Made by a program: the position numbers and the translations under genes
NCBI RefSeq assembly: GCF_048544455.1
Contig: NC_133536.1
Location: 194,559,325 to 194,623,324 of the forward strand
From: Silene latifolia
Taxonomy: Eukaryota > Streptophyta > Magnoliopsida > Caryophyllales > Caryophyllaceae
Direction of reading: 5' to 3'
DNA: 64,000 nucleotides
Shown: positions 37,365 to 48,550 of the stretch, in pieces
Numbering within the stretch: the first letter of the stretch is position 1
Layout of the letters: each line of letters opens with the position of its first letter
The notes under the pieces: generated by a model
What the model was told of the DNA's origin: nothing
Databases searched by the model: none
Seen by the model: only the letters and a program-made list of their open reading frames with translations

Positions 37365-37818
37365 GGTACTTTCCGTTCCTTTATCCAATTCTTGTGAGTT
37401 AAGCTATCCTTTCGAGTGTTTCCTCTCCTTCTCTTAAATACCCTCCGCGTTAGTAGTCCTTGCTTAGTTGTTTAAAAGTCGTAGTTAGAGTTTGGTCATA
37501 GCTAGTGGAGTTATTATCCTTTTTATAGAGTTTCGAACTAAAAATTTTTGAAAATGTTTTACTGTTTTCCACTGGTTTTAACGTCAATGAGTGGTAAAGC
37601 TCGTTATTGGAGACGTCCGATAATTGGTTTTCTCATTTGTTGGTGTAAAAATATATATTTTTATGTCTTTGATTTGGAATGTTGATGTTCTTGAACGACC
37701 GACGAGGATTTTCCGTTCCATTGAAAAGACACTTATACTTCATACGTCCATATTTTGAAGATTTTGTTTACTTGATTTTAAGGAGATAGACCTACATATA
37801 TACAATGTTCCTTATTCT
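37365..37818 (+). other. T4 3' untranslated region
   Basis: This AT-rich sequence lies after the chromodomain. The part 37495-37740 is present in T2 as a displaced copy at 5325-5590 and as degenerate repeats before the T2 PPT. No gene is seen. Confidence 0.7.
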
Positions 37819-37856
37819 AAGTTTCGGGGACGAAACTTCTTAAAAGGAGAGATGAT
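37819..37856 (+). promoter_or_regulatory. T4 pre-PPT hairpin and polypurine tract
   Basis: AAGTTTCG-GGGA-CGAAACTT (37819-37838) is an 8-bp stem. It is followed by 18 nt with AAAAGGAGAGA and then the LTR start at 37857. Confidence 0.82.
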
Positions 37857-40800
37857 TGTAACACCCCGTAAATTCGAAGACCTTTATTATATTTTAAAAG
37901 TAATATTTTAATCTATTTTAATTTAATATTAATTTATTTGAAATAAAATCTATTTGATAAAATATAATCTTATTTTATTTTGAAGAAATGTAATTATTTT
38001 TGATAGTTTAGAAATGTTTAAAAGTGATTTAAACTATATTTAAACCTTTTCCTTTGATAAAATAGATTTCGGATAAAAGTCGTAAAATCGGGATTTTCCC
38101 ATTTCTTACGGTCGTTGGGTAAACGAGTTTGGATATTGGGCATATGAGTGCTTAATCTTTTAGTAAAATCGTGTTTAAGAACTTTAATTTTCTCGGAAAT
38201 CGCGTTCGACGAATATTTCTAATTTCTGTCGAAACGAACCAAAACGTAAACAATTGAAACTCAGCCAAACACCCTACCCAAAACCATGCACCCTCCATCC
38301 TCCATGGGTCTCCTCTTCATCTTTCATTTCCTCAATTCTCATTCTATCACTTCCTTCTCTCAAACACCAAATTCCTCTCAAAATAATCTCCTTACAATCC
38401 CTAAATCCACCATAACTTCTTCATTTCTCCACCAAATCGCATAAAAATTATATATTCGGAATCCTCTCTTCAATCCTCATTTACTAGTAAGCTTTATTTT
38501 CATTTCCCCCAAATTTTGTTTAAGACACTTTTTTTTGGGGTTTCGAATTTAAGCTTAATAATTGTGTTTTTGTTGTTCTTATAGGTGAAGAATTTGAAGA
38601 TGAGTTAGGTGACTCATATGTTGTTGAAGATGAAGAGTAATTTTGGGTTTTAGAAGCTTTCTCAAGTTATTACTTGTCTCTTTGCTAGCTTAAGGTAACT
38701 ATTCCGAGTTACTCGACGAATTAATGACACATTAGTAGTTGTATTCGTTGTTTGTTATTGTTAGTTGTTGTTGTTGTTGTTTGTTGTTGTTTGTTGTTGT
38801 TTGAGACGATCTTGTTGATAAATGAATGAATGGAGTAAGATGAGTATGCTTATGTTTAATTTATGTTAACCATTTGTATATTATTGTTTAGAACAAATTT
38901 GGATGAGGAATTATGTGTTGTGACAAGTCCGCGTGTTGGCTGGAACGCGTCAGTACCAGACCGAGATGTTTTCCAATGTTTCCAAAAATATGACAGATTG
39001 AACGGCATCGAAAAATTAGGTGGTTTAGCCACTTGAATCACTCAATTCGGAGTCCGTATGAGTAAATGGCGTCGTTTTATCGATAAAATTTATAGAAAAG
39101 TTTACCCTTGTGTGAAAACCGTGAAAACAGAGCAATCGCTCACGGACCCGTGGTATTGTTCACAGCAGTAAAACAGACCCGTGACGGGCCGCGGCAGGCC
39201 CATGCTTGACCCGGGGTTGGTCCGTGACTTTGGGGTCGGGTTTTGGGGTCTAATGTTGAATGTTTGAGTTCTTTGGAGTATGTATTTAAGCATGGTAGTA
39301 CTTTTAGCATGTGATTAATTTTATTATGCTAAAATTATGTTGAATTAGCCATTTTTGTAAATTAAAATAAAGTCTTTAGTTTGATAGCATTCACATGTTA
39401 AGAATTGAAATTTAGCATGAGAATGACATTGTGATAATTGGTTGAGTTAGGCCAAAATGAGCAATTTTATTATGATAGAATATTGTTGAGATAATCATTT
39501 TATAAGTTGGTTATTTTTAATTATGTTGAAATTATTCACATGATAGAAATTAGAATGATGCATGAGAAAGATATTGTAATGAATATTATGATTTGGGCCA
39601 AAAATAGGCCAAGACTCTGAGCTGGGCCAGATTGACCGAACGAGTTTGGTCAAACTAGGTTTAAACCGGTCAGCCTCGATTTGACCAATGACCCGTCGCG
39701 GGACTAGGGTCGAGGGTTTGTCTTTGAGGTTAGTTTGGTTGTTATTGGATGTTTTATGTTTATACCTTGATATTTGTAATTATCATTTCACATGTTGGTT
39801 GTTGGATGCCTTATGCTTGAGTCTTATTGCCTCTTTGCCATTTTAGCTTGTTCTCATGGATTATGGTACTGTTGGTTAGTTGGAATTTGGATTAATATTG
39901 ATATTGGAGATATTGTTGGATTGTCAGCTGAATATGCTCTTGCGTAGCCTTTCATATGCTAGGGTGTGTATGATCGTTTGTGTGTGCAAGTTTGGACTCT
40001 TTGCCCCTCTTATGGTTAATTGGGTGTCCTACTTGTCTAGTGTGGTGTGGGCTAAAGTATTCAAGCTGGGACTAGGTCCTAGGTGAGTATTTCGGCCTTC
40101 GTCATAGATAGGCCCTTATAGTCTTTGACGAGTATATGTTCACCGCTTAATAGCCTTTGTGTCTTAGCTTGGTGGGCTTATATCCAAGTTAGGGCATGAC
40201 CTCCTGACGTACTCTTAGAAGTATGTGGTCATCTTAAGTACTAGCCAACCCTTTGGTGGACTCCTTAGGGGTACTCATGTGTGTGATCATGGGTCTTGGA
40301 TGCGGTACTTTCCGCATGTCGCTAGGTCTCAAGCGCAGTTTAGGACTAGGGTGTTTACCTTACCTCGTGGTATAGACTCGAGTTACAGAGTGACTATTGA
40401 CTGTCCTAAGAACTTATGCCTGTCTCTAGATATATTGTCCTTTCTTGTTTGATGATTCTATGAATCATAGAAGGTGAGATGCAAGCCGGCTATGGTTGAT
40501 AAAGTTTGGATTCTTGGATGTTATGTGATTCACATGATAGTGTAGTATGAGTTGGTCTAGTATTCACATGCTAGGACTATGTGTGGTTTTATTGTTGTTC
40601 ACATGATAAGCACAATTGTCTAGCATATATATGTTAAGGCTATGTGTTATTCATATTCATATTCTTATGTTTACATGTTATATTAATTATGACATTTCGT
40701 GGGCGGGAGAACTCGAGTTACTTCGCCGACCGACCGTGGCTTTCGTATTTGTATAAAATGCGATTGACAGGTAGGTGATGCATATATGGGGTACATGGAC

Positions 40801-41133
40801 GAGCTAGCGAGCAAAGTAACCTTGGGACCTAGATTGGCTTTATTTTATTGTGACCCTTGAACACTTTTTATGTCATATACTTTTTAGGGACATATGTCTC
40901 CCTTTTTCATACTTGGGTTGTATAACTTTATTTCGCGACTTCAGCGATGTTTTATTTATGAGGTTTATTTTGGACCTTGCATGTTTGACACCTTCCCATT
41001 TGGATATTTTTATAATAGGTTCAGGTTTTAAAAATTACAGGTTTTTACCCAAATGAACCTATTACAAACATATCCATGCAGTTTTTATCTAAAATTATGT
41101 GTTTACTTTTCCGCAATAAATGAGGGTGTCACA
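37857..41133 (+). repeat. T4 3' LTR
   Basis: This 3277-bp copy of 31029-34290 is very similar. Local clustered differences lie at about 39127-39145, 40322-40345 and 40700-40740, again at CTG/CAG or CG sites. It ends at TSD ACAGC. Confidence 0.93.
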
Positions 41134-41138
41134 ACAGC

Positions 41139-42424
41139 AATAGGACGGACCCCACCACCTGGATTCACAAGCGGCATGAGAGGGCACCGGCAATGTACTC
41201 TCCCAAAGCAAGAGGGCACCGACCCTCAAGAAAAAGATTAACCACCCTAGTAATAGAAGTGATCAACTCATCAGAAATAGCCACAACAACGCCACTCAAA
41301 CAATCCATAAGGTGCTGGGCATGGAAACCATCCCTCCCACAAGAAGTACCACGAGGGAAACTCCGAATCATATCCAAAACCACTGACGCAGAGGCAACCA
41401 GAGGAAGATGATCCCCAAAAAAAGGAGGCAAAGAAGGAGGTGAGGCGACAGGATGCTTCTCACGCAGGGCCACAAGAGTGGCATCAGAGTAGGGGGCGAC
41501 ACCAGAGGAAGAAAGCACCCAAACAGTAGCAGTATAGTGACCATCAGAAATCTTCCGCCGACATTGACGGAGGTTATGCTCACCCAAATCCAGATCCTCC
41601 TCCACATTAAACAAAGAAGGACCCTCATTAAAACACTCCCGCAATGTGCAACCCAACCCCCCCCCCCCCCCAGGTACCCCCCAAGCAAGGATAGCCCTAG
41701 CAATATTCTCCTCCTGACGCTGGCGCCGAATAGCCGTCCTACACTCAACATTACTCCAAGGAGCGAAAGTCTTAAGCAGACACAGCGGTAAAACAAGCAA
41801 CCGAATCCAGCGGGAGAGATCACTAGGGGAATCAGCCACATCATCCAGAACTCCTTTCAAAGCCCGAGCAAACCCAAGACGACACTTAGGAGGAATATAT
41901 TTGATAGTGCGTAGGTCCAATGACAATAAACGATCAAGGGAAGATATAGACCACTGAACAAGCTCAACACCATCATCAGAAGAAACCGAAGTAGAGGGAG
42001 CCAAAGGTCTCGGAATACCATAAATATGAAAACTGTAGAGGCCATCAACACGCTCCGGAGACAGCATAATATCACCCCGATTATGTCGACATCTAGCACG
42101 AGTGGTACGGGGCATAAAACACACCCCACACAACCAGAGCCTCATTCGTCTCAAAACACTCTCGGCATTGGAATAAACCGTCAAACTATCAGTAAGAGTC
42201 TGACGTGTAAGTTCCAACGCACCATTCTGGCAATGTCGGTCCTGAAAATGTTTCTGCCAAGCTGCCTTAGTAAGGCCCTTACCAAAACCATCCCGACAAG
42301 CATGAAGACTTGAAAAAGGACAATGGTACCGCACAAGCTCGGGCATGAAAGAACACACCACTAACCTGCACAAAAAACTATAGAGCCACCAATAAACACC
42401 ACCCGAGCGGAAACCACCACGCAC
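41139..42424 (-). pseudogene. L1 reverse transcriptase, N-terminal part (broken)
   Basis: The longest minus-strand frame is 42424-41165 (419 codons), with a plausible later start at ATG 42346 (MPELVRYHCPF). Two possible zinc clusters are visible: one near residues 35-66 with C, H and C/H spacing (YHCPFSSLHAC...HFQDRHC) and one with CGVCFMPRTTRARCRH. A long linker follows, then the start of the RT domain (SFPRGTSCGRDGFHAQHL). A frameshift near 41180 separates it from LVNPGGGVRPIAV in the neighbouring frame, which T4 interrupts. The other half is at 31028-30138. The zinc-cluster arrangement suggests a nucleic-acid-binding N-terminus (inference). Confidence 0.72.
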
Positions 42425-43226
42425 AAGCAGCTAAAAGCTCAAAATGTACCCGCTACTAGCAACCAAAAGGGCAGCCCAGTTGACCACCAACGCTCCACCC
42501 ACCCCGGTGGTGATCAATAATCAACTTAACAAAAACCAAAATGGCCACAAAGGCGGCCGAGAAGGAACCCACACTCCACAACAGCCTTAGCCCGTAACAC
42601 CCACACAACAACCCACCAGCAGCGGCAGAGGTGGTCGAACAACGGAGGACAAGGAGCAGCAACAACCAGCAGTACGGGAGGAAGAAAAGAAAAACGCAAG
42701 AATGAAAACACACGGTAAAAACAGAAACTCATCGGTGATAGGAAGGGTACAGTGCAGGCAGCTATCGGCCACCACAGAAATGACAGGCGACGTGAGGTCT
42801 GGAGGTCACACGGTGGTGGCACAGGTGGGTGACAGTCGCAAAGGGAGACAATCACACCTGAGAAAGACGGGAAACAGCAAAAACTCCTCCTGATCAGCAA
42901 CACCGTTCGACAACCCACAACAAACGTCCCCTGACTGGCGACGTGAGGTCTAATGGTCGACGTGGGGTGGTTGTTGGCGGCCAACGGCGAAAAAGGCAAA
43001 CGGAAACCCACAAACGCAGAAACCCAATGCCCTAATTCAAATAATCTCACAACCCTAAAACCGACAACCACAAACCCCAACCGTCGCCGATAAAGAGATG
43101 GCCGGCCTGAGACGAAAAGGACGGTGGTAGCAGTGACGGTGACAGAGAAGCAAGGGCAAGGCAGCCGGAGTACCCGAATCGTAGAATCGCTCTCCATCCC
43201 TATCTCTCTCAAACGTTCAAATTTTA
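42425..43226 (-). other. L1 upstream region, GC-rich, no recognised gene
   Basis: This 0.8 kb is in the position of an L1 5' untranslated region, ending with TC-rich sequence near 43195-43215. The minus-strand open frame 43212-42526 (228 codons) is rich in F, V, R, P and C, contains no motif, and overlaps other open frames; I do not support it as a gene. Confidence 0.5.

Positions 43227-43304
<78 letters not shown>
43227..43304. repeat. (ATT)n microsatellite
   Basis: About 26 perfect copies lie at the junction between the L1 upstream region and the A1 LTR. An apparent poly-leucine frame across it is an artefact of the repeat. Confidence 0.97.
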
Positions 43305-44744
43305 GATTAGACTAGTATATAAAGACACCTCTCATTAATCACTTGATACTATCTTTACCTTAGCTTAATTTACTCTCTCAATTAGAATAATTAGTCTCTC
43401 TTACTCTCTCATTTATTGTAACAAGAACCATAATTTTCTCTCTTTAATTCCCTATAATCAAAGTTGTAATCTTTGTTCATCCTTAAATTAATTACTCTTT
43501 AGTTTATTCAATAACCAACTTCTCATTAGTTTACATTTACATTAGTGGGTTGCAATTTGAAGGAAGAAGAGATTCATCATCCTTATTTCAGTCAATGCTT
43601 GCTCCTTTAATTACTATTGGTATAATCATTCTCTCAATTTACTTCCTCTCAAGTGTTTACATGTTTATTGTAGTTTTAATTACTTGTCTTCTTGTTATTT
43701 ACTTGTTGGATTGTTCATCTTCTGTTTCCAATTTCATCTCCATGTGTGAGTAGTGTATTACTAGGGATGGAGGGGAATCTTGTGTAGTTAATATGGGTTG
43801 ACTATTGGCTTGAACAAACAATTAATTCATGGGTAATTTCTCTTCTAATTGTCATGCATAAAAAGTGTTTGTGGAAATGTCTCAATGAGAATTCGAGTCA
43901 ATTTCACTATCTTATAACTAGTTGGGTGAGAGCTTGACTTATAACTAGATAATTCATGACGATTAGTGGGTCTTGGGTAATTATAGCGAGAGTTAGATTA
44001 CTCTCAACCTTGGGTTAGTCTCACATCGAGGGGTGGGGATTTTCCGTTGAATTTGCCTTATTTACTTGTTAACCTATGTCATTACTTGAACCATTGTCTA
44101 TGCAAGTGAACCCGACACCCTAGTCTCCTTAATTGCCATTTTATTTGCTTTAGTAATCGCCTATTTTATTCACTTGTTCTTAGTTGTAGTCATATCATTT
44201 AGTTTATCATTCAGTCAAGCATTTGCAAGAACTAAACTAGGAATAAAACAATCAATCTAAGAGCCAAACACCGTTTCATTGGATCGGCCTCCTTACCCTA
44301 CTACATTCATTAGGTTGGTATTGAGCTTTACAAATATCGTTTGCATATCGAGGAGTACGACAAACCTCGGTATCAACTAAGCATGTGTAGTAGGACGACC
44401 TAGTCATAAACGAGAGTTTCTCTAGGACCTGGTCTATGGTTGATACTAATATCGTGAGGTGGGTGTCTTTAAGCCTAAACAATTATCATTCTTATCTAAT
44501 CCGAGTTTGACATAAAGCATTTACATATATTTGCATGTGTGACCCGACTTCCCTAGACTCTTTCTTTATTATTTTTTTTACATCAACATACAAATCAATC
44601 AATCAACCTCATCGACTCAAGATAAAATTCACTCCATAACAACTAATTTACAACTACCATCTCTCTGTGGATTCGACCCCTACGTACTACATTCATTTAT
44701 GTCTAGGGGTATTTATTTTTGCATAGGTGTGCGATAGCCTATCA
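43305..44744 (+). repeat. A1 5' LTR, truncated at its start
   Basis: Sequence upstream of the Athila-type primer-binding site, ending CCTATCA at 44744. A TATATAAA at 43316-43323 is a candidate promoter, so U3 is mostly missing and R-U5 is kept. The left limit is the microsatellite. Small open frames are not coding. Confidence 0.62.
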
Positions 44745-44749
44745 AATTT

Positions 44750-44767
44750 TGGCGCCGTTGCCGGGGA
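44750..44767 (+). promoter_or_regulatory. A1 primer-binding site (Athila type)
   Basis: TGGCGCCGTTGCCGGGGA is the common Athila/Tat-clade primer-binding site, usually assigned to aspartate tRNA. It lies five bases after the LTR end. Confidence 0.9.
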
Positions 44768-44908
44768 GACGGTATTGTTTGTTATTAGTTGTTGAATTTT
44801 GTCTTGTTTTATTTTGTCTTGGGGAACACTTGTTCCTTGGAATTTTTCTCACGATTTCTTTGTAATTTTAGTGCCTATTTTGTAGGTAATAAAGCTTGGC
44901 CTTTCATA

Positions 44909-45920
44909 ATGTATTACGAATTCATCCCACAACTCCAAGGTGAGCCTTTTCCTGACTATGTTGACCGATTCTACTACTTTTGTGATAGTCTCATCTCTCT
45001 TGGACATGTCCTTGATGAGGATTACTTGGGGTCATTTCGTGCTTAGTGCCATGGATTTTGAGACTCGTGGATTGGCTCTAAAGTTGAGTAATGGGAGTCT
45101 CTACTACATGATTGGGCCGGAACTTTGAAATTTCTTAGATTTCATGGCTTTCGAATGTCGGCAATTAGCACGCCAAGTCCATTATTGGCGCATCGAAGAG
45201 GAGCTTAAATTGTTACAGGCTCGTTTGAAAAAAAATTCTCAAGAGAAACAGAGACCAGGTGAGCCTATATTTTCCCATTTTGATTTTCTACCTCCCCAAT
45301 GTGAGTCTTTTCAATCTAATGATTTTGAATTATTGGATGACGATGATGATAGTCCGACTTTTTCTTTTAAAAGTCCCCCTAATGTTATTCCAATTGAAAA
45401 TTTAGAGACTCAAGTTGATGACATTGACCTTGTAGTAGATAACACACTCACCATGGACGATGTTGGGCCCAAATATGATGGAAAGGATGAGGTTTCACCC
45501 GAGCCTTTGGAAACCTTTGAGAATCCTTTCACGGAGGTTGTAGTTGACCCAATTGTGGTTGATGCGGGACTTCGTGATGAGCCCATCAAGGATAAGTGGG
45601 AAGAACCAACCATTTACCACGAGACCCACCTCCTTGATTATTCATGCCCCCAATTTGAGACCATATATGATGATAATTTGTGCACTAATGATTTATTTCA
45701 TGGTCTTAAGCATGACGCTCCATCTCTTGCTGACGAGTGGAGTAATACAGTGGTTGTTTTTTATAAGATTTTTCATTCTTATCCTTTGATATTTTATGCG
45801 TTAATCTTATCAGTTGCGTATGTCTGCTTTTGTATTGCCCATGCACAGGTATATGATCGGTTTCTAAGAGCTTTGACTTATTTTTTAAGGAGGACGAAGG
45901 CCGCAACTTTCGAAAAATAG
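44909..45920 (+). pseudogene. A1 ORF of unknown function with C-terminal membrane segment
   Basis: Three open pieces form one former frame: 44909-45046 (MYYEFIPQLQGEPFPDYVDRF), 45051-45125 (MDFETRGLALKLSNG) and 45144-45920 (258 codons, MAFECRQLARQVHYW). A frameshift near 45046 and an in-frame TGA at 45126-45128 break it. The first part resembles Gag-like helical sequence. The 258-residue part has a charged start, a run of five Asp near residue 65, an acidic middle, and a hydrophobic stretch at about 213-233 (PLIFYALILSVAYVCFCIAHA), followed by a basic tail (FLRRTKAA). It lacks protease, RT and integrase motifs. The membrane segment could suit an env-like role but nothing proves that. Confidence 0.6.
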
Positions 45921-46210
45921 GAGTCTAGCAAGACTTAAAATTTGCGCTTCTTGGGAGGAAACTCAAGCTTTTATTTATATTTGTTTTTTATTTTTCGTAA
46001 TTTAATGTTTTCGTAGAGTTAGAAATAAAATTACTAGACTTGGCGGTGTTTATTTTTATGGTTTGTAAGTGGAAAAAAAATAAAGAAAAGGAGTCTCGAT
46101 GAGGCTATGAACGCTTCTCCATGCACAAAACCCCGTTCGGAGTCGTAACTTTAACCAGCAGGACGAAATTAAGAATTACGGATAAAAGTCAAAATCGGCC
46201 TAAACTCGGT

Positions 46211-46244
46211 CAACCCCGATCGGGGTTGCCAGCCCCGATCGGGG
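46211..46244. repeat. Paired CCCCGATCGGGG palindromes
   Basis: An 18-bp perfect palindrome, CAACCCCGATCGGGGTTG (46211-46228), is followed four bases later by a 12-bp one (46233-46244). These share the CGATCG centre with the T1/T5 palindromes but have different arms. Confidence 0.92.
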
Positions 46245-46517
46245 ACGCAACTTTTTCCGAAAAAACAAAAAAAAATTGTCAAATCACTTGCAAACATCAT
46301 TCTTTCATCAAACTTACAATTTTTGGCCTTTTTCTTGAATTATTGATGAAGGGAAGAGTCCCCCGTATACGTTCTAGCTTGGGAGGAGTCTAGTAAGTTT
46401 TCTTTGCTTTGCACTTTAGTTTATTTTCTCGCAACCCATTAAATATAACTCCTTGTCCTTTTTGTTTATGTGCTTTGAGCCATTTTTATGGTTTACTTGG
46501 GAAATTTAATTGTTGGC

Positions 46518-46554
46518 ACATTGAGGACAATGTTATGTTTGGCTTAGGGGGGGG
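46518..46554 (+). promoter_or_regulatory. A1 internal GAGGAC hairpin with G-run (possible central PPT)
   Basis: ACATTG-AGGA-CAATGT (46518-46533) is a 6-bp stem with AGGA loop. A run of eight G at 46547-46554 follows. It lies 1.3 kb upstream of the real PPT. A2 has the same pattern at 60481-60516. Confidence 0.6.
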
Positions 46555-47775
46555 ATTGCATTTGTATTGTAGTGTTGATAATTTTGAGAAAATTGTGTGT
46601 TTTTGCTTGCTTTTAGCCTACTTTCCCTCTTGCTTATCGTAATGATAGCTTATAGCTAATGATTTATTCTTATTTGATGGATAATTGCTACATGGGGATG
46701 TCTTAACATAGTAGGTGGGAGATGAAAAATGAACTGAATAAGCTTGATCTTGACTTTTGGCGAGCTACAAATTGATAAGGTAGAACCTCCTTAGACTGAT
46801 GCATCCATATCCGGTCTCTCTTAGGTGAGTGTAGGTCTCCTAATGGTGTGTGTTTCATCAAAACGCACAAGTATGGTCTTGATTTCATCTCCTTATAATC
46901 ATTGCATTCATATCTTGTACGCATGAAGCCATTCACATCGTTTTTTTGCCCATTTCTAGCCCTTTACCACATCATTTTCACACATTATACTAGCTACATA
47001 TAAACATGCCTACCTTGTTGAGCTAGTAACCGTTTCATGTGTGTTTGGGTGCTCATTTGGGATGATTCTTATTATATATTACCGATGTGAGCTTGGTAAA
47101 AAATTATGAAAGAAAATAAAAGAAATGAGAAAGAATGAAAAATGAAAAAATGAAGGAAAAAAAGAAAAGCATGAAAAGAAAAGAAAAGAAAAGAAGAAGA
47201 ATTTATGTTTAGTGATTTCCATGTTATTACTCAAAAGAAATTGGGAAGTTCACTTATATTTTGTATTGTAAAAGAAGTCGATTCACTAATATTGGCTCGA
47301 GTTTTATCAATTAGTTTGGGTTCGGGACTTGAATTGAGCATCCATGCACACTTTGCTTAGTTGTTCGCTTGACTTAGCTCCACACTCCAATAATCATTTG
47401 TTCCCCTTTCTACCCATTCTAATTACATTCTTCTTACTCATATGGCTTCTTTTTTATGTTTGCATATGAATGTTTTGACTTGTGGTTTTGAAATGATTAT
47501 CATATTAGATTGCGGACATATTCTCATGAGTTGAGGATAGGTGAGTGTTTTCACACAAAATGTCATTTCACATACAAATGAGTTTGAGTGCATCGTGAGA
47601 GTCCATTAGTCAAAAGATCATGCAAGAGCTTAAAGGTTCATTTAAAGTCTTTCATGCTACGCCGTCATATAAATCTCATCCATGTTTTTGCATTATTCCT
47701 TATGCCCATGTTGTCTCGGGTTTTGAATCATTATGCTTAGCTTGTTTTAGGATATTGAAAGTGATGAGATATGGT

Positions 47776-47816
47776 TTCTTGCTTAGGGACAAGCAAGAAT
47801 TAAGCTTGGGGGAGTT
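47776..47816 (+). promoter_or_regulatory. A1 pre-PPT hairpin and polypurine tract
   Basis: TTCTTGCTT-AGGGAC-AAGCAAGAA (47776-47799) is a 9-bp stem with 6-nt loop. It is followed by 17 nt with GCTTGGGGGAG and then the LTR start TGATAAG at 47817. Confidence 0.75.
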
Positions 47817-48388
47817 TGATAAGTCCATTTTATATAGACTTTATCTCCTTATTTTGGCTCTAAAATATATGATTATTGCAGTAACCTTAGTGATTTTATG
47901 AGCTAATATTGTATTCTAGTTGTCTTTGCATGTTTTGTCACATTTTGTAGTAAGTGGAGATTTTAGAAACTTATTCCATCACTTGTGCAAGTAACTAGAA
48001 GCAAGGCTAAGTAAAGAAGTAAACATTGGACAATCTTGAAGTGTTACATGGATTTGCATGCATAAAGATATGGAATAAAATGAGAAATGCAAAATAAGGT
48101 CTTATGCAAAGTCATGCCCAAGATTTGAAGTCCAACTAAGGTGGAAACTTTGGATGCTAATATCACATTTAACCGGGTGAATTAAGATGAATTTAGTGGT
48201 TCACATTGAATCCCTTTTGGCATTTAATCAAGAAGTGAAGAGATTTGAAGCAAGCTTTGGGATGTTCATTGGATGCTCTTAGGATGCTCACTAAGCATTT
48301 AGCTGGAGGATTGAAGTTAAGCTAATAGCTCGCTTAGGATTTTTTTGGTAATTAATTAAGCAATTAAGAGAAAATACTTGGGGTTGAC
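47817..48388 (+). repeat. A1 3' LTR, left part
   Basis: The LTR begins TGATAAGTCC right after the PPT and runs 572 bp to the T5 insertion. The last five bases, TTGAC, are the left TSD of T5. Confidence 0.78.
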
Positions 48389-48550
48389 TGTAATACTCCG
48401 TATTTATAAGTATTTAGGTACTCTATCGAGTAGGCCTTACTCTGTCGAGTAAGGGTGAGTTGCGTTTTAAAATAGTTTCTGACCTGTTGGGTACTCGATC
48501 GAGTAGCTGGGGTACTCGATTGAGTAGGGGGGTACTCGATCGAGTACCTT
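48389..48550 (+). repeat. T5 5' LTR remnant
   Basis: It matches the first part of the 3' LTR, including three CTCGATCGAG-type palindromes (one with a T change), and stops after GAGTACCTT. Confidence 0.9.

Larger units (their letters stand above)
31029..41133 (+). mobile_element. T4: Tekay-like LTR element, partly coding
   Basis: LTRs at 31029-34290 and 37857-41133 (3262 and 3277 bp) begin TGTAACACC and end GGTGTCACA. A perfect TSD ACAGC lies at 31024-31028 and 41134-41138. The interior is 3.6 kb: primer-binding site, long leader, RNase H end, integrase and a broken chromodomain; gag, protease and RT are missing. The target is the L1 reverse transcriptase gene, whose reading resumes on the other side. 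Confidence 0.95.
45921..47775 (+). other. A1 3' region, non-coding, with regulatory-looking repeats
   Basis: This 1.85 kb holds two CCCCGATCGGGG palindromes (46211-46244), a GAGGAC hairpin with G-run (46518-46554), and an A/G-rich stretch (about 47100-47205). Open frames up to about 90 codons (46121-46393, 47620-47901) cross the repeats and show no domain. Confidence 0.65.

Noticed and set aside
42526-43212. 228-codon minus-strand frame upstream of L1
   Set aside because: Composition is F/V/R/C/P-rich without motifs and overlaps several other frames in GC-rich sequence; better seen as untranslated region.
45780-45850. A1 membrane segment as proof of a viral envelope
   Set aside because: One hydrophobic span without signal peptide, cleavage site or cysteine pattern is not enough.
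43305-48388. Treating the two A1 LTRs as a matched pair for dating
   Set aside because: They share organisation and short phrases only; they are too unlike over their length and may come from different elements.
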